Positions 17,555-25,861 of a DNA stretch of 64,000 bases are shown here, piece after piece. A model generated the notes under the pieces. It was not told the DNA's origin. It did no database searches and saw only the letters and a list, made by a program, of their open reading frames with translations. A program made the translations under genes and the position numbers. Origin of the DNA: Lacticaseibacillus paracasei subsp. paracasei (lineage in GTDB: Bacteria > Bacillota > Bacilli > Lactobacillales > Lactobacillaceae); contig NZ_AP012541.1 of NCBI RefSeq assembly GCF_000829035.1, positions 186,001 to 250,000 on the forward strand, in the 5' to 3' direction. How positions within the stretch are numbered: the stretch's first letter is position 1; every line of letters starts with the position of its first letter.

Positions 17555-18397
17555 ATGGAACAAATGATAATGTTAATGGTCACCGGTTTACTTGGCGGTA
17601 TTCTCGGTGCCGTGCTTGGCATCGGCGGTGGGATGATTATTACACCGATTTTGACGATGTTGATGGGGTTGCCAATTCAATATGCCATCGGTGCTAGTAT
17701 TGTATCGGTTATCGCTACCAGCTCAGGCGCCACCATTGCTTACTTAAAAGATGAGATGCTAAACTTGCGCGTTGCGATGTTTCTAGAAATTGCGACCACC
17801 GTTGGCGCAGTTATTGGTGCCGTTGTCACTGGTCTTGTGGACGGCAAAGTCTTATACGTCTTGTTCGGCGCCTTGCTGATTTTTTCTGCATTCAACATGA
17901 TTCGTAAAATGCGGCTGAAGGAGCCTGAAGAGCGCCAGTCAAAACCAGATGAGATTGCGAATAAACTGCGATTGAATGGCGCGTATTTTGACAAGGCGAC
18001 TGGTAAAGAAATCAATTATACTGTGACAAATGTGCCAGGCGGATTTGCTATGATGTTCGGGGCTGGCATTGCCTCTGGGTTGTTAGGCATTGGCAGCGGT
18101 GCTTTTAAAGTGATTGCTATGGATACGATCATGCATATGCCGCTAAAGCCATCAAGTGCCACGAGTAATCTGATGATGGGGGTTACGGCAGCAGCAAGTG
18201 CGACAGTGTACTATTTTGGCGGACAATTGCAGCCGCAAATCGCGGCACCGCTCGCTATCGGTATTTTGATTGGGGCAACCGTTGGCTCACGCATCATGCC
18301 GATGCTACCAACAAAAGTCTTACGTCTGATTTTTATTCCTGTTATTGGCTACATGGGTATTCAGATGGCACTTAAAGGATTCGGGGTGAACATCTGA
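17555..18397 (+). CDS. TSUP-family (TauE/SafE) membrane transporter
   Basis: The 280-residue protein has about eight membrane helices and the internal duplication typical of TSUP carriers: GLLGGILGAVLGIGGG near the start and GAGIASGLLGIGSGAFK in the second half. The family exports sulfite, sulfonates or related organic anions. The ATG of the DUF1634 gene overlaps its stop codon, a pairing often seen with TSUP proteins, so the two probably form one transport system. The substrate is unknown. Confidence 0.9.
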   Translation: MEQMIMLMVTGLLGGILGAVLGIGGGMIITPILTMLMGLPIQYAIGASIVSVIATSSGATIAYLKDEMLNLRVAMFLEIATTVGAVIGAVVTGLVDGKVLYVLFGALLIFSAFNMIRKMRLKEPEERQSKPDEIANKLRLNGAYFDKATGKEINYTVTNVPGGFAMMFGAGIASGLLGIGSGAFKVIAMDTIMHMPLKPSSATSNLMMGVTAAASATVYYFGGQLQPQIAAPLAIGILIGATVGSRIMPMLPTKVLRLIFIPVIGYMGIQMALKGFGVNI

Positions 18398-18771
18398 TGG
18401 ACAAAAAACTCAAAACTGAAATTGATGACGTTGAAATCATGATCGGTAAGGTCATGCAGATTGGGGTCGTTTTGTCGGCCTTGGTGATTATTCTTGGCCT
18501 GCTTTTATTGTTAGTCACTGGCTCAACGGGATACGCGACCGACGTTCATCCAACACGTGTTGGTGATATTTTATCTGGGACGCTGGCACTGAAGCCGTAT
18601 GCGGTTTTGATGACGGGCATCTTCTTGCTGATCCTGACACCGGTGTTGCGAGTGGTCGTTTCGATTTACGCTTTTGCAGTTGAACACGATCGGTTATATG
18701 TATGGATTACGACGATTGTTTTGATTATCTTGCTGGGTGCGATGACAATTGGCTACTTGGGTAATCGGTAG
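18397..18771 (+). CDS. DUF1634 family membrane protein
   Basis: This 124-residue protein has a charged N-terminus (DKKLKTEIDDVEIMIGKVMQ) and three membrane helices, matching DUF1634. It overlaps the TSUP gene by one base and is probably its accessory subunit. No catalytic residues are visible. A bidirectional terminator follows. Confidence 0.85.
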   Translation: MDKKLKTEIDDVEIMIGKVMQIGVVLSALVIILGLLLLLVTGSTGYATDVHPTRVGDILSGTLALKPYAVLMTGIFLLILTPVLRVVVSIYAFAVEHDRLYVWITTIVLIILLGAMTIGYLGNR

Positions 18772-18802
18772 CTCATGAGTTAGCTATTCTGAGCCGGCAA
18801 AC

Positions 18803-18848
18803 GAAAAGCGCCGATGCAAACTTTAATGAGTTTGCATCGGCGCTTTTC
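18803..18848. terminator. Bidirectional terminator
   Basis: GAAAAGCGCCGATGCAAACT and its reverse complement flank TTAATG. A/T runs lie on both sides, serving the convergent genes at 18771 and 18859. Confidence 0.9.
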
Positions 18849-18858
18849 AGTGGCATCA

Positions 18859-19065
18859 TTATTTGCCGCTTGGCTTATGTTCCATGTAATCCTTCAGTGT
18901 GGCGACGACGGAAGAATCCGGCATCTCACGCATGGATTTAATATTGTGGATATGTTCAACTGATACGTGGCTGTTTAGCGCCATCTCTGTGTCTGTTAGA
19001 TGATTTTTGCGCTGGAAGTCAATAATCTCCCGTGAAAATGCACTGATTTGATCTTTTTCAGCCAA
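18859..19065 (-). CDS. Small helical protein (LBP_cg2779-like)
   Basis: GAGGAGGA precedes TTG 19065, giving a 68-residue protein starting MAEKDQISAFSREI; the longer frame upstream is not supported. It is mostly helical and its middle (NHLTDTEMALNSHVSVEHIH) resembles a helix-turn-helix core, similar to the small lactobacillus family LBP_cg2779. It may bind DNA, but this is inference. A TATACT box at 19096-19101 on the minus strand is a candidate -10. Confidence 0.65.
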   Translation of the reverse strand: MAEKDQISAFSREIIDFQRKNHLTDTEMALNSHVSVEHIHNIKSMREMPDSSVVATLKDYMEHKPSGK

Positions 19066-19224
19066 AACGATTCCTCCTCGTGAGCCTTTACTAACAGTAT
19101 AACGATTTTTACCAGTCTGCGCACGTATGACATTCAATCGTAACGTTGTCAGACTGAGTTGCTTGATTAAAGCGGTAAAACAAACTTCTAATGGCCAATT
19201 TCAAAGCGACAGTAAACAAAGCTA

Positions 19225-19253
19225 TTGCATTTACGAACGTATGTTTGTATAAT
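19225..19253 (+). promoter_or_regulatory. SOS-type promoter with LexA-like box, no gene downstream
   Basis: TTGCAT (19225-19230), a 17-base spacer and a perfect TATAAT (19248-19253). The spacer holds CGAACGTATGTTTG (19234-19247), 13 of 14 positions of the Gram-positive LexA box CGAACRNRYGTTYC. On the plus strand only a 7-codon frame follows before the oppositely oriented gene at 19314. Confidence 0.65.
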
Positions 19254-19313
19254 GAGGTTGTACCAAAGGTTAACACCATGTTGTTCTTGATCCGGTATTA
19301 ACCAGATTAACCA

Positions 19314-19820
19314 TTAGTACCACCGCCGATCCGGACTGGCCTGCCACCATCGCACGGGATGCTTAAGCAGTGGGTAATGATGCTGGTGCTTGTCCATGAC
19401 GAAGGTCTGATCTGCTTTTGTGATAATCTGTGCCTGTCCTGATATGAGTTGATGGAAAAGCTGCCGTTTGCGAATGCGGTGGACAATATGCATGACAATG
19501 CCTGCGATGACACACCAATAACTGATAACAATCAGTAGCATCCAACCGGTTTCGGCGAAGTTCAAAGATGTCAGTAACTGCCAGGTTTGCAAGATGGGAT
19601 CAAGTAATAATAGCTTGCCAATATAACTTAGCAAAGCGAGCAACATACTTGGTTTTGATACCAGCAGCAGTGCAGTTAACCCGATGAAGTAAATGGCCCA
19701 AAACACATATGGGGCAATTGCTAGCAAGTAGATAAAATGAATGATGGCAGATGGTCGCCCAAAGCGCAGTGAGCGCCGGAATTTAGGCCATGAATATTGT
19801 TTAGTTTCGGAATTCGTCAT
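19314..19820 (-). CDS. Membrane protein of unknown function
   Basis: AGGGGG upstream favours ATG 19820 and a 168-residue product. The N-terminal ~35 residues are basic and cytoplasmic; then three or so membrane helices (IIHFIYLLAIAPYVFWAIYF, LLLVSKPSMLLALLSY, WMLLIVISYWCVIAGIVM) and a cytoplasmic C-terminal tail of ~50 residues rich in His, Gln and Trp. The family is not recognised. The orphan SOS-type promoter fires into its 3' end from the opposite side. Confidence 0.65.
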   Translation of the reverse strand: MTNSETKQYSWPKFRRSLRFGRPSAIIHFIYLLAIAPYVFWAIYFIGLTALLLVSKPSMLLALLSYIGKLLLLDPILQTWQLLTSLNFAETGWMLLIVISYWCVIAGIVMHIVHRIRKRQLFHQLISGQAQIITKADQTFVMDKHQHHYPLLKHPVRWWQASPDRRWY

Positions 19821-19977
19821 ATTGCCCCCTAGCGCCATTAGCGCATTGGTTGTATCAAGTTTTTTTGGATCATTGCCTCTAGTTTAGCATAGACACCTAG
19901 GCGATGATGCTTCGTCGTTTGCTTGACGCAAAGACACTGTTAGCTTGCTGTCTTTTGTTGAAAGGTAAGGTGAGCTT

Positions 19978-20283
19978 ATGGAACACTATGCTTATCTACA
20001 GGACTTGGCAGCTGATCAAAATGATCGGCAATTGCGAGTTCGAATTTGGGACAATAAGAATATCATCATTCGGCGTAATTTGGGTCAGCAGCAAGGCTTA
20101 GCCACACAAGTCTGGGATGCTTGGCTGCGTCAAGAGTTACGACGATTTAATGGTTTTGAACCGATTATCGAAATTGATGATTTTTCGGGTCATCAGGAAA
20201 TTCGGTTTTTTAAGGAAAATGAGTTGGCAGATGCCGTTCATTTCATCTTGCAAGGTGAAGGTACTGTTGAAACTGCCAGTTGA
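19978..20283 (+). CDS. Hypothetical protein
   Basis: This 101-residue soluble protein has GGTGAG upstream of ATG 19978. It has no signal peptide or membrane segment and shows alternating charged and aromatic residues (VRIWDNKNIIIRRNLGQQQG). The family is not recognised. It is a single gene with its own terminator. Confidence 0.6.
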   Translation: MEHYAYLQDLAADQNDRQLRVRIWDNKNIIIRRNLGQQQGLATQVWDAWLRQELRRFNGFEPIIEIDDFSGHQEIRFFKENELADAVHFILQGEGTVETAS

Positions 20284-20348
20284 ACGTTTTTGTAGTGGCA
20301 ACGTCGTGAGTATTCATGGAACTTGCCCGCTGTGAAAGCTGAATTTTT

Positions 20349-20395
20349 TAAGCATGTGCATGAAAAAACAACTTTTCGTGTGCATGCTTTTTTTG
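20349..20395 (+). terminator. Terminator
   Basis: AAGCATGTGCATGAAAA pairs imperfectly with TTTTCGTGTGCATGCTT, followed by T residues. Confidence 0.75.
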
Positions 20396-20400
20396 AAAGC

Positions 20401-20429
20401 TTTTACAACCCTGATGTTATCAGTATACT
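20401..20429 (+). promoter_or_regulatory. Promoter candidate for the flavodoxin gene
   Basis: TTTTAC, a 17-base spacer and TATACT at 20424-20429, 22 bases before the start codon. Confidence 0.5.
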
Positions 20430-20450
20430 GAAGGTAATGAGGTGAGGACG

Positions 20451-20918
20451 ATGAAGGCAATCATTTTATATGCATCGATTACAGGCAATGCCAAGGGAAT
20501 GGCACGGATCGAGCAGCAGTTCTTTGAACATTATGGTTGGGATGTGACCCTTGGTGAAATGATTCAAACCGACCCAACGACGATCAAGGATTACGATGTA
20601 TTGGTTTTGGCCACTTATACATGGACTGGCGGCGTTATTCCGGAAGAAACCGAAGACTTTTACGAGGATCTCAGCAAGCTTGATTTTTCTGCTAAGCCGT
20701 TGGTATTTGGCGTGCTTGGCACAGGCGATCCGTATTATGGTAAAGATTACAATACCGCGCCAGAGTTGTTTGAAGCCGTGTTGGCGGCAAGTGGGGCGGT
20801 TCAAGGAGCTGACCCTGTGAAAATCGCCTTAAATGTCAAGCAAGAGGAGATGCCCCAGTTTGCAGCATTTACCAAAAGCCTGATAGCCAAGGCTGAGGCG
20901 CTTCAAGCTGATAAGTGA
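20451..20918 (+). CDS. Flavodoxin
   Basis: ATG 20451 has GAGGTGAGG upstream. The 155-residue length and the phosphate-binding loop ASITGNAKGMA (residues ~8-18) identify a short-chain flavodoxin; the aromatic FMN-stacking loops are ATYTWTGGVIPEE and GTGDPYYGKDYN. It carries electrons with FMN and could replace ferredoxin in redox reactions. Two small genes follow closely and may be co-expressed, though one has its own -10 box. Confidence 0.93.
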   Translation: MKAIILYASITGNAKGMARIEQQFFEHYGWDVTLGEMIQTDPTTIKDYDVLVLATYTWTGGVIPEETEDFYEDLSKLDFSAKPLVFGVLGTGDPYYGKDYNTAPELFEAVLAASGAVQGADPVKIALNVKQEEMPQFAAFTKSLIAKAEALQADK

Positions 20919-20931
20919 GACGATGTTGACG

Positions 20932-20940
20932 TGGTATAAT
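20932..20940 (+). promoter_or_regulatory. Extended -10 promoter candidate
   Basis: TGGTATAAT has the TGn extension and a perfect -10, 25 bases before the start at 20966. Confidence 0.5.
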
Positions 20941-20965
20941 GAAGCCAGAAAGCGAGGGGATCTTC

Positions 20966-21208
20966 ATGAGCGAAGAAATTGTTTTCTTCAACCCCGGCGA
21001 TGCAGTCGCCAATGATTTTGATTTCACCGCGGCTCGACGCAGTGCCCAAATTTACAAAGCCGAACATGTTGTCGATGAAGGCTTGGTTGTCGCTAAAGAT
21101 AAAGACGGCAAGTATTCCGTTTTTTACGAAGCTGCCGGAACGCCTGATTCAAAGGCTAAAGGCGACTATAAAGCAGTTGGCAAGTATACGATTCTGGCTC
21201 ATCTATGA
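20966..21208 (+). CDS. Hypothetical small protein
   Basis: ATG 20966 follows GCGAGGGGA; the 80-residue product is soluble and acidic, with two beta-rich halves (EIVFFNPGDAVANDF and KYSVFYEAAGTPDS). I do not recognise the family. Its stop overlaps the start of the next gene by four bases (ATGA), so the two are co-translated. Confidence 0.65.
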   Translation: MSEEIVFFNPGDAVANDFDFTAARRSAQIYKAEHVVDEGLVVAKDKDGKYSVFYEAAGTPDSKAKGDYKAVGKYTILAHL

Positions 21209-21399
21209 CGAAAACGGCGTGGTACCGTATTGTCTTGGTGCTCATTGCCGTGGGCTTAATTGGCGTTCTTGATCTTGTCATGACTCAAAATCAGATCGCC
21301 AATCCTTTTTTGGTTGGCGGTCTTGGTTTAACACTTGGCATTGTGTTAGCATTGTTAGTCGCAAGCATTTGGCAACCGCGGAACTCGCGTAAGCCTTGA
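21205..21399 (+). CDS. Small membrane protein
   Basis: This 64-residue protein consists of two membrane helices (IVLVLIAVGLIGVLDLVM and FLVGGLGLTLGIVLALLVASI) with short charged ends. It overlaps the preceding gene by ATGA. The function is unknown; coupling suggests it works with the 80-residue protein. Confidence 0.65.
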   Translation: MTKTAWYRIVLVLIAVGLIGVLDLVMTQNQIANPFLVGGLGLTLGIVLALLVASIWQPRNSRKP

Positions 21400-21422
21400 T
21401 TAAATGAAATGGTATTTCATCC

Positions 21423-21472
21423 AAAAAGACGCCTGTTACCACACGCATTGTGTGACGACAGGCGCCTTTTTT
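21423..21472. terminator. Bidirectional terminator
   Basis: AAAAAGACGCCTGT pairs with ACAGGCGCCTTTTT; an inner CACAC/GTGTG pair extends it. It separates the convergent genes ending at 21399 and 21497. Confidence 0.8.
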
Positions 21473-21496
21473 ATGGTTAGTCAACTCCAGCACTGA

Positions 21497-22459
21497 TTAG
21501 GCATTGACGATGTACTCAGGCTGCTTACCAGCTAGAATGGCTAGTGTATTGTCAGTCACGATTTTGGCCATGGCATCCCGCGCTTCGACGGTGGCGTTTC
21601 CGATGTGCGGCGTCAGGACCACATTATCAAGCGCCTTGAGACCTGAACTGACATGCGGTTCAGCCTCATAGACATCTAACGCGGCGCCTGCTAACTTGTG
21701 AGCCTGCAATTGCTGAAGCAAGGCGGTTTCATCAATTAACGGGCCGCGAGCTGCATTGATCAGGTAGGCAGTCGGCTTCATAGTGGCCATTGCCTGCGCG
21801 TCCAGCAAATGATGCGTAGCTGGTACTAGCGGCAAATGTAAGGTCACGATGTCGCTTTCACGTAACAAGGTAGCCTGATCGGTGAAGGTTGCGCCTAGTG
21901 TTTGCTCTGTGGCCGATGTCAGTTGGTGGCGCTGGGTATACAGAATTTTTGCGTCAAAAGCATGCACGCGTTTGGCAACGGCCTGACCGATTTGGCCCAT
22001 CCCGATAATCCCAACGGTTTTGCCAGCCAGTTCGTGACCAAGGAAAAAGGTGGGTGCCCAGCCGGCAAAACCAGCGCCGCGCATTAGCCGATCACCTTCC
22101 GTGACCCGGTGTAAGACCGCCAGAATTAAGGCCACCGTGACTTCGGCAGTCGAAGTGGTCGATACTTTTGGCGTATTGGTTACAAGCACACCTTGGGCCT
22201 TGGCTGCAGTGACATCAATGTTGTTGAAACCGGCACCATAATTAGCGATCAGTTTCAGATGTGGGGCCTTTGCCAAAGTTGCCGCCGTCACTGGTGTGGA
22301 CAAGGCGGTGATCAACACCTCAGTATGAGCCAAGTGTGTTTGCAAGTCGCTTTCGGTGATTAAACCACTGCCGGTATATGCTTCAAAATCCACGCCAGCT
22401 TTTTGCAAGGCAGCATTCGCCGATTTCGGCAATGCCGCAGAAATATAAACTTTTGCCAT
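21497..22459 (-). CDS. D-isomer-specific 2-hydroxyacid dehydrogenase
   Basis: The 320-residue protein has the NAD motif VGIIGMGQIGQAVAKR (about residue 148) and the catalytic layout of the family: Arg in INAARGPLID, Glu in YEAEPHVS, and His in LTPHIGNAT. It reduces a 2-keto acid to the D-hydroxy acid using NAD(P)H; glyoxylate/hydroxypyruvate reductase or a branched-chain keto-acid reductase are both possible. AAGGAGG precedes the ATG by 11 bases. It is a single gene with terminators on its downstream side. Confidence 0.92.
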   Translation of the reverse strand: MAKVYISAALPKSANAALQKAGVDFEAYTGSGLITESDLQTHLAHTEVLITALSTPVTAATLAKAPHLKLIANYGAGFNNIDVTAAKAQGVLVTNTPKVSTTSTAEVTVALILAVLHRVTEGDRLMRGAGFAGWAPTFFLGHELAGKTVGIIGMGQIGQAVAKRVHAFDAKILYTQRHQLTSATEQTLGATFTDQATLLRESDIVTLHLPLVPATHHLLDAQAMATMKPTAYLINAARGPLIDETALLQQLQAHKLAGAALDVYEAEPHVSSGLKALDNVVLTPHIGNATVEARDAMAKIVTDNTLAILAGKQPEYIVNA

Positions 22460-22710
22460 GGATCATTTTCCCTCCTTAACCTTGTTGATCAGTCTTAACG
22501 TCTGCACAATCACTATGGGTGTGCGGTTAGCATCATCATGGCGGATTGCGTTACAAGTTCCCGAACTGATACTTTTAAGAGCCTAACTTAAGTGTAGTAC
22601 AGGTTAGACAAAAAGAAAGAAATCACATCGGAAGTTTTGTCTTCTTAGAAATCCAATCATGGTTAAGCCGTTGCCTAAAACCATATTTCTAGATATACAC
22701 GCTCCTGTTC

Positions 22711-22785
22711 ACCAGCCCAGAAACATACGTGTAAGGATCTTGATCGCAATGGCCAAAAACCGGCCATCACGCTCTTGACTGAAAC
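22711..22785 (-). repeat. Long-hairpin repeat, truncated copy A
   Basis: It contains the 3' half and loop of the dispersed repeat in minus orientation (core TGATGGCCGG and CCTTACACG on the minus strand); the outer arm on one side is missing. It abuts copy B. Confidence 0.6.
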
Positions 22786-22897
22786 GCGTTCGCAGGCGCA
22801 GAAACCGGAGTGTAAGGACCTCGGACGCAATGACCCAAACCCGGCCATCACGCCCGAGGCCGCTTACACTCAGGTTTCTAAGCGCGCCTGCGAACGC
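22786..22897 (-). repeat. Long-hairpin repeat, copy B
   Basis: This is a full palindromic unit in minus orientation, bounded by GCGTTCGCAGGCGC and GCGCGCCTGCGAACGC. GAAACC/GGTTTC, TGTAAG/CTTACA and an inner stem match copies at 25.7, 33.7 and 61.7 kb. Together with copy A and a gene-free ~250-base stretch (22460-22710, nothing further seen) it fills the gap before 22984. Confidence 0.75.
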
Positions 22898-22983
22898 TCT
22901 GATATAAAAATATGACGAATCGTGGCTGATTGTGTTACACTCTTTCTGTTAATAAAAAGTAAGTAAAAGGAGATTGATCATTT

Positions 22984-23385
22984 ATGGCAACTTTGACACA
23001 AGATATGAAAGACATGATCGGCGCACAATTGAACTATTTGGCTACTGCCGATGAAAATGGTAATCCACAAGTGGGTCCCAAAGGCACGATGCGTGTCTTC
23101 GATGATCATCACCTGATTTACAACGAAGAGACAGGTAAGCAGGCATGGCATAATTTGCAGTATTCTAAGAAGGCTGCGGTTGCGACGGTTGATTACAAGG
23201 CACTCAAGGGTTTTCGTTTTGAAGGGACCGTTGAATTCCATCATGATGACAAGATCTTTGAAGATGCTCAGGCATTCGCGAAGGCACATCATCTGCCAGC
23301 AGCCATCAGTGCCGTTTTGATTAATGTTGATCGTATCTATAAACTGGATGCCGGTCCTAATGCTGGCGATGTGATTGAAGGTTGA
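22984..23385 (+). CDS. Pyridoxamine 5'-phosphate oxidase-like flavin-binding protein
   Basis: The 133-residue protein has the split-barrel fold signature LNYLATADENGNPQVGPKGTM at its N-terminus, seen in PNPOx-like FMN/F420/heme-binding proteins. It is too short for true PdxH, so a general flavin-dependent oxidoreductase role is more likely. The ATG has AAAAGGAGATTG upstream. It is followed by a terminator and appears monocistronic. Confidence 0.85.
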   Translation: MATLTQDMKDMIGAQLNYLATADENGNPQVGPKGTMRVFDDHHLIYNEETGKQAWHNLQYSKKAAVATVDYKALKGFRFEGTVEFHHDDKIFEDAQAFAKAHHLPAAISAVLINVDRIYKLDAGPNAGDVIEG

Positions 23386-23457
23386 TGGGCTGATTCCCGG
23401 ATTTTAACGCGGAAAACGAGCAGCTCATGATGCCATGATTTTTAATTAAACAATTTA

Positions 23458-23502
23458 TATGCCTATAACTTTGCAAATATGCATGGTTATAGGCATTTTT
23501 TG
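23458..23502 (+). terminator. Terminator
   Basis: ATGCCTATAAC pairs with GTTATAGGCAT, followed by a T run. Confidence 0.8.
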
Positions 23503-23617
23503 TATACCCAGTAAAATACTAATTGTTATCATTAGCATATTTATTGCTTCGAATAACCTCGTTTCGTTAAGCTTAGGATAGTCAGAAGAAAGTCAACCAA
23601 AAGAAAGGGTGAGAACC

Positions 23618-23875
23618 ATGATGCATTTTATTTGGACACTGATCATCGGTGCGGTGATTGGTTGTATTGGACAGCTGATCGTTGGGCGCGATATGCCACT
23701 CGGCTGGCTTGGTAACATTATCGGCGGCTTAGTCGGTGCATGGCTCGGCACGGCACTCCTTGGTGACTGGGGGCCTTCATTGGCCGGAATGGCCTTGATC
23801 CCAGCTATTATAGGGGCCATCATCGTCGTCTTCCTTGTTTCCCTGTTGCTGGGAACCACACGGCGCAAGGCATAG
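23618..23875 (+). CDS. GlsB/YeaQ/YmgE-family membrane protein
   Basis: ATG 23618 follows AAAGGGTGAG. The 85-residue product has three membrane helices with glycine zipper-like spacing (IIGAVIGCIGQLIVG, GNIIGGLVGAWLG, AIIGAIIVVFLVSLLLG), typical of the transglycosylase-associated/GlsB family induced in envelope stress. It opens the five-gene Gls24/AmaP operon. Confidence 0.88.
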   Translation: MMHFIWTLIIGAVIGCIGQLIVGRDMPLGWLGNIIGGLVGAWLGTALLGDWGPSLAGMALIPAIIGAIIVVFLVSLLLGTTRRKA

Positions 23876-23888
23876 GAGGCCGATGACC

Positions 23889-24428
23889 ATGAGACCCATC
23901 ACAAAAACCATGCTTGGCATCATTGCCGTTGGCGGTTTATTGCAAAGTGTTGGTTTCGGGTTATTGCTTTGGCCAAGCCGTGAGTTTACGCGATTTTATC
24001 TGCAACAAGTCGTTTGGCTGCGGCCAACCATGATAGGCCTGACTGGGCTTGTCGCTTTGGTTTTCCTCATCATGCTATTGGTCGCCATTTTCAGGCGGTC
24101 AACCGCTCAGTCGCTGATTCTAGCTGGTGAAGATGGTGATCTGACGCTTGATAAAAGTGCGATCGAAAACACCGTGGCCAAAGCGGTTGTTGCGCAACAT
24201 TTTGCCAAATCGGTGGCGGTAGCTGTTAGCATTCGCAAGAAGCAAGTCGCACGAATGCGGATTGAAGCTTTTTCCGGTAATAGCAAGGATCTGAAGGCAG
24301 AGGCCAAGCAAATCGAAGAAACTGCTCGCCAGAAGTTGCAGGCCTGTCTCGGTATTCCTGTGAAGCATGTGCGGGTGCATCTCTTGCCAGCCACAAAGGT
24401 CAAAGCGAAAACGGCCCGTGTGATTTAA
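23889..24428 (+). CDS. amaP: Alkaline shock response membrane anchor protein
   Basis: TAGGAGG at 23873-23879 gives nine bases to ATG 23889 and three to ATG 23883, so the former is preferred (179 residues). Two membrane helices lie near the N-terminus, followed by a cytoplasmic domain with conserved basic stretches, as in AmaP, which tethers Asp23 to the membrane. The neighbours (DUF2273 and two Asp23/Gls24 proteins) are the known partners, which supports the call. Confidence 0.88.
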   Translation: MRPITKTMLGIIAVGGLLQSVGFGLLLWPSREFTRFYLQQVVWLRPTMIGLTGLVALVFLIMLLVAIFRRSTAQSLILAGEDGDLTLDKSAIENTVAKAVVAQHFAKSVAVAVSIRKKQVARMRIEAFSGNSKDLKAEAKQIEETARQKLQACLGIPVKHVRVHLLPATKVKAKTARVI

Positions 24429-24530
24429 CGATGACAACACTGGGACAACAAGCAAATGGCATTCAAAGCGGACACTTTCCAAAGATGTTGATGCCTTTGA
24501 CGACGTGCCCAGCTAGAAGGAGAGATGACA

Positions 24531-24728
24531 ATGCAGCGAGGAATGATCGGTGCTGTGATCGGGATCGTGCTTGCCTTCGCCTGGATGCGATTCGGATTTA
24601 TGGGTATGCTGCTGGTCTTGATCTTCGGCGCAGCAGGCTGGCTGATTGAGCGTTACCTAGTACCCAATTGGCATGCATTTACCAGTTGGTTGACCGCCGG
24701 CAAAGATGCTTTCAGTAAAGGAAAGTAG
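24531..24728 (+). CDS. DUF2273 membrane protein
   Basis: ATG 24531 lies seven bases after AAGGAGAG, giving 65 residues with one long or two short membrane helices (GAVIGIVLAFAWMRFGFMGM and LVLIFGAAGWLIERYL). DUF2273 proteins sit between amaP and asp23 in this operon in many Firmicutes. A role in anchoring the Asp23 assembly is likely but not shown by sequence. Confidence 0.85.
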   Translation: MQRGMIGAVIGIVLAFAWMRFGFMGMLLVLIFGAAGWLIERYLVPNWHAFTSWLTAGKDAFSKGK

Positions 24729-24736
24729 GTGAACGG

Positions 24737-25150
24737 ATGGACGCAGTTGCAACACCGCCAGTAGCAGCATCACCAGCTGTTACACGAGAAACATTGATGG
24801 CCAATAGTCGATTGACGTTTGAAGATAAAGTGATTGAAAAAATCGCTGCGCTTTGTGCTCGAGAGATTGATGGCTTGCTAGGAATGGACGGAACGATGAT
24901 GGACAATCTGACCGAAACCTTTTCTAGCGGCGAGAATATAACCAAAGGCATCTCAGCTGAAGTTGGCGAGAAACAAGTAGCGATTGATATGGATGTGTTT
25001 CTGGCATTTGACAGTGATGCGCAAGCTATTTTTAAACAACTCTGCGAAAAAATCAGTGCTCAGATTACCCGGATGACGGGCCTACAGCTAGTTGAACTCA
25101 ATCTGCATGTCAAAGATGTACTGACTAAACGCGAGTGGCAAAAAAAATGA
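24737..25150 (+). CDS. Asp23/Gls24 envelope stress protein (first copy)
   Basis: The 137-residue cytoplasmic protein has the family pattern: FEDKVIEKIAALCAREIDGLLGMDG near residue 30, a beta-rich middle and VELNLHVKDVLTKREW at the end. It forms a membrane-associated layer with AmaP under alkaline or cell-wall stress in related species. It differs from the second copy by a longer Ala/Pro/Val-rich N-terminus, so the two may form a heteromer. Confidence 0.92.
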   Translation: MDAVATPPVAASPAVTRETLMANSRLTFEDKVIEKIAALCAREIDGLLGMDGTMMDNLTETFSSGENITKGISAEVGEKQVAIDMDVFLAFDSDAQAIFKQLCEKISAQITRMTGLQLVELNLHVKDVLTKREWQKK

Positions 25151-25184
25151 TGTTGAACCTTCATAAGACAAAGGAGAGATAAAC

Positions 25185-25610
25185 ATGGACAACACGAAAA
25201 ACGCTGGCATCAATAAGGAATTGAAATTCGATGACGCTGTCATTGCAAAAATTGTGGGCATCACTTGCAATGAAGTCGAAGGCGTATACTCGCTTGAAGG
25301 TGGCATGATGGCAAATATGACCGATCTTTTCCGCAAAGATGAAGATCCGACTAAAGGTGTGGATGTAGACCTGAGCGATGATCAGAATGTTTCTGTGTCA
25401 CTTGATGCCACCGTTCGATATGGTGAAAATGCACCGGAAATTTTCAACAAAGTTACGATGGCAATCGTCAAGAATGTCCGCCAAATGACCGGACTTAATG
25501 TCACTGAGGTGAAGATGACCGTTAAGGATATGCTCACCAAAGACGAAATTGCTCGTAACGAGGCTAAGAACAAAGATGCTGACAAAGAAAAGGATCTTCA
25601 GCCAGCATAA
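25185..25610 (+). CDS. Asp23/Gls24 envelope stress protein (second copy)
   Basis: This 141-residue paralog has FDDAVIAKIVGITCNEVEGVYSLEGGM and EVKMTVKDMLTKDE, plus an acidic-basic tail (KNKDADKEKD). AAAGGAGAG precedes its ATG. It ends the operon before a terminator. Confidence 0.92.
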   Translation: MDNTKNAGINKELKFDDAVIAKIVGITCNEVEGVYSLEGGMMANMTDLFRKDEDPTKGVDVDLSDDQNVSVSLDATVRYGENAPEIFNKVTMAIVKNVRQMTGLNVTEVKMTVKDMLTKDEIARNEAKNKDADKEKDLQPA

Positions 25611-25623
25611 TCGTGATATAAAT

Positions 25624-25656
25624 TGCCAGTTCAGTCGTTGAACTGGCTTTTTTTGT
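25624..25656 (+). terminator. Terminator of the envelope-stress operon
   Basis: GCCAGTTCA and TGAACTGGC flank GTCGT, followed by a T run. Confidence 0.9.
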
Positions 25657-25773
25657 GAGCGCGAGGCAGCCCGGTTAGAAACCGGAGTGTAAGCGACCTT
25701 GGGTGTGATGGTCGGGTTTTGACCATTGCGACCAAGGTTCTTATATGCAGGTTTCTGGGGTGGCGAGCGCGTT
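25657..25773 (+). repeat. Long-hairpin repeat, copy C
   Basis: The unit lies directly behind the terminator. It has the stems GAAACC/GGTTTC, TGTAAG/CTTATA and inner ATGGTC/GACCAT; the last pair replaces ATGGCC/GGCCAT of other copies on both arms. Confidence 0.75.
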
Positions 25774-25778
25774 AAAAT

Positions 25779-25806
25779 GAGCGCGAGGCAGCTCGGTTAG
25801 GAAACT
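25779..25806 (+). repeat. Long-hairpin repeat, truncated copy
   Basis: GAGCGCGAGGCAGC and GGTTAGGAAAC repeat the start of copy C and then diverge, so this is a deleted second unit. Confidence 0.55.
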
Positions 25807-25861
25807 AGTGACGCACAAGTTATTTTTATAGTTTGCACGATTGATAATCCCCCTTAACGAA

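Noticed and set aside
18550..18563. CCAACACGTGTTGG palindrome as a parS or operator site
   Set aside because: It lies inside the DUF1634 coding region and does not fit the parS consensus.
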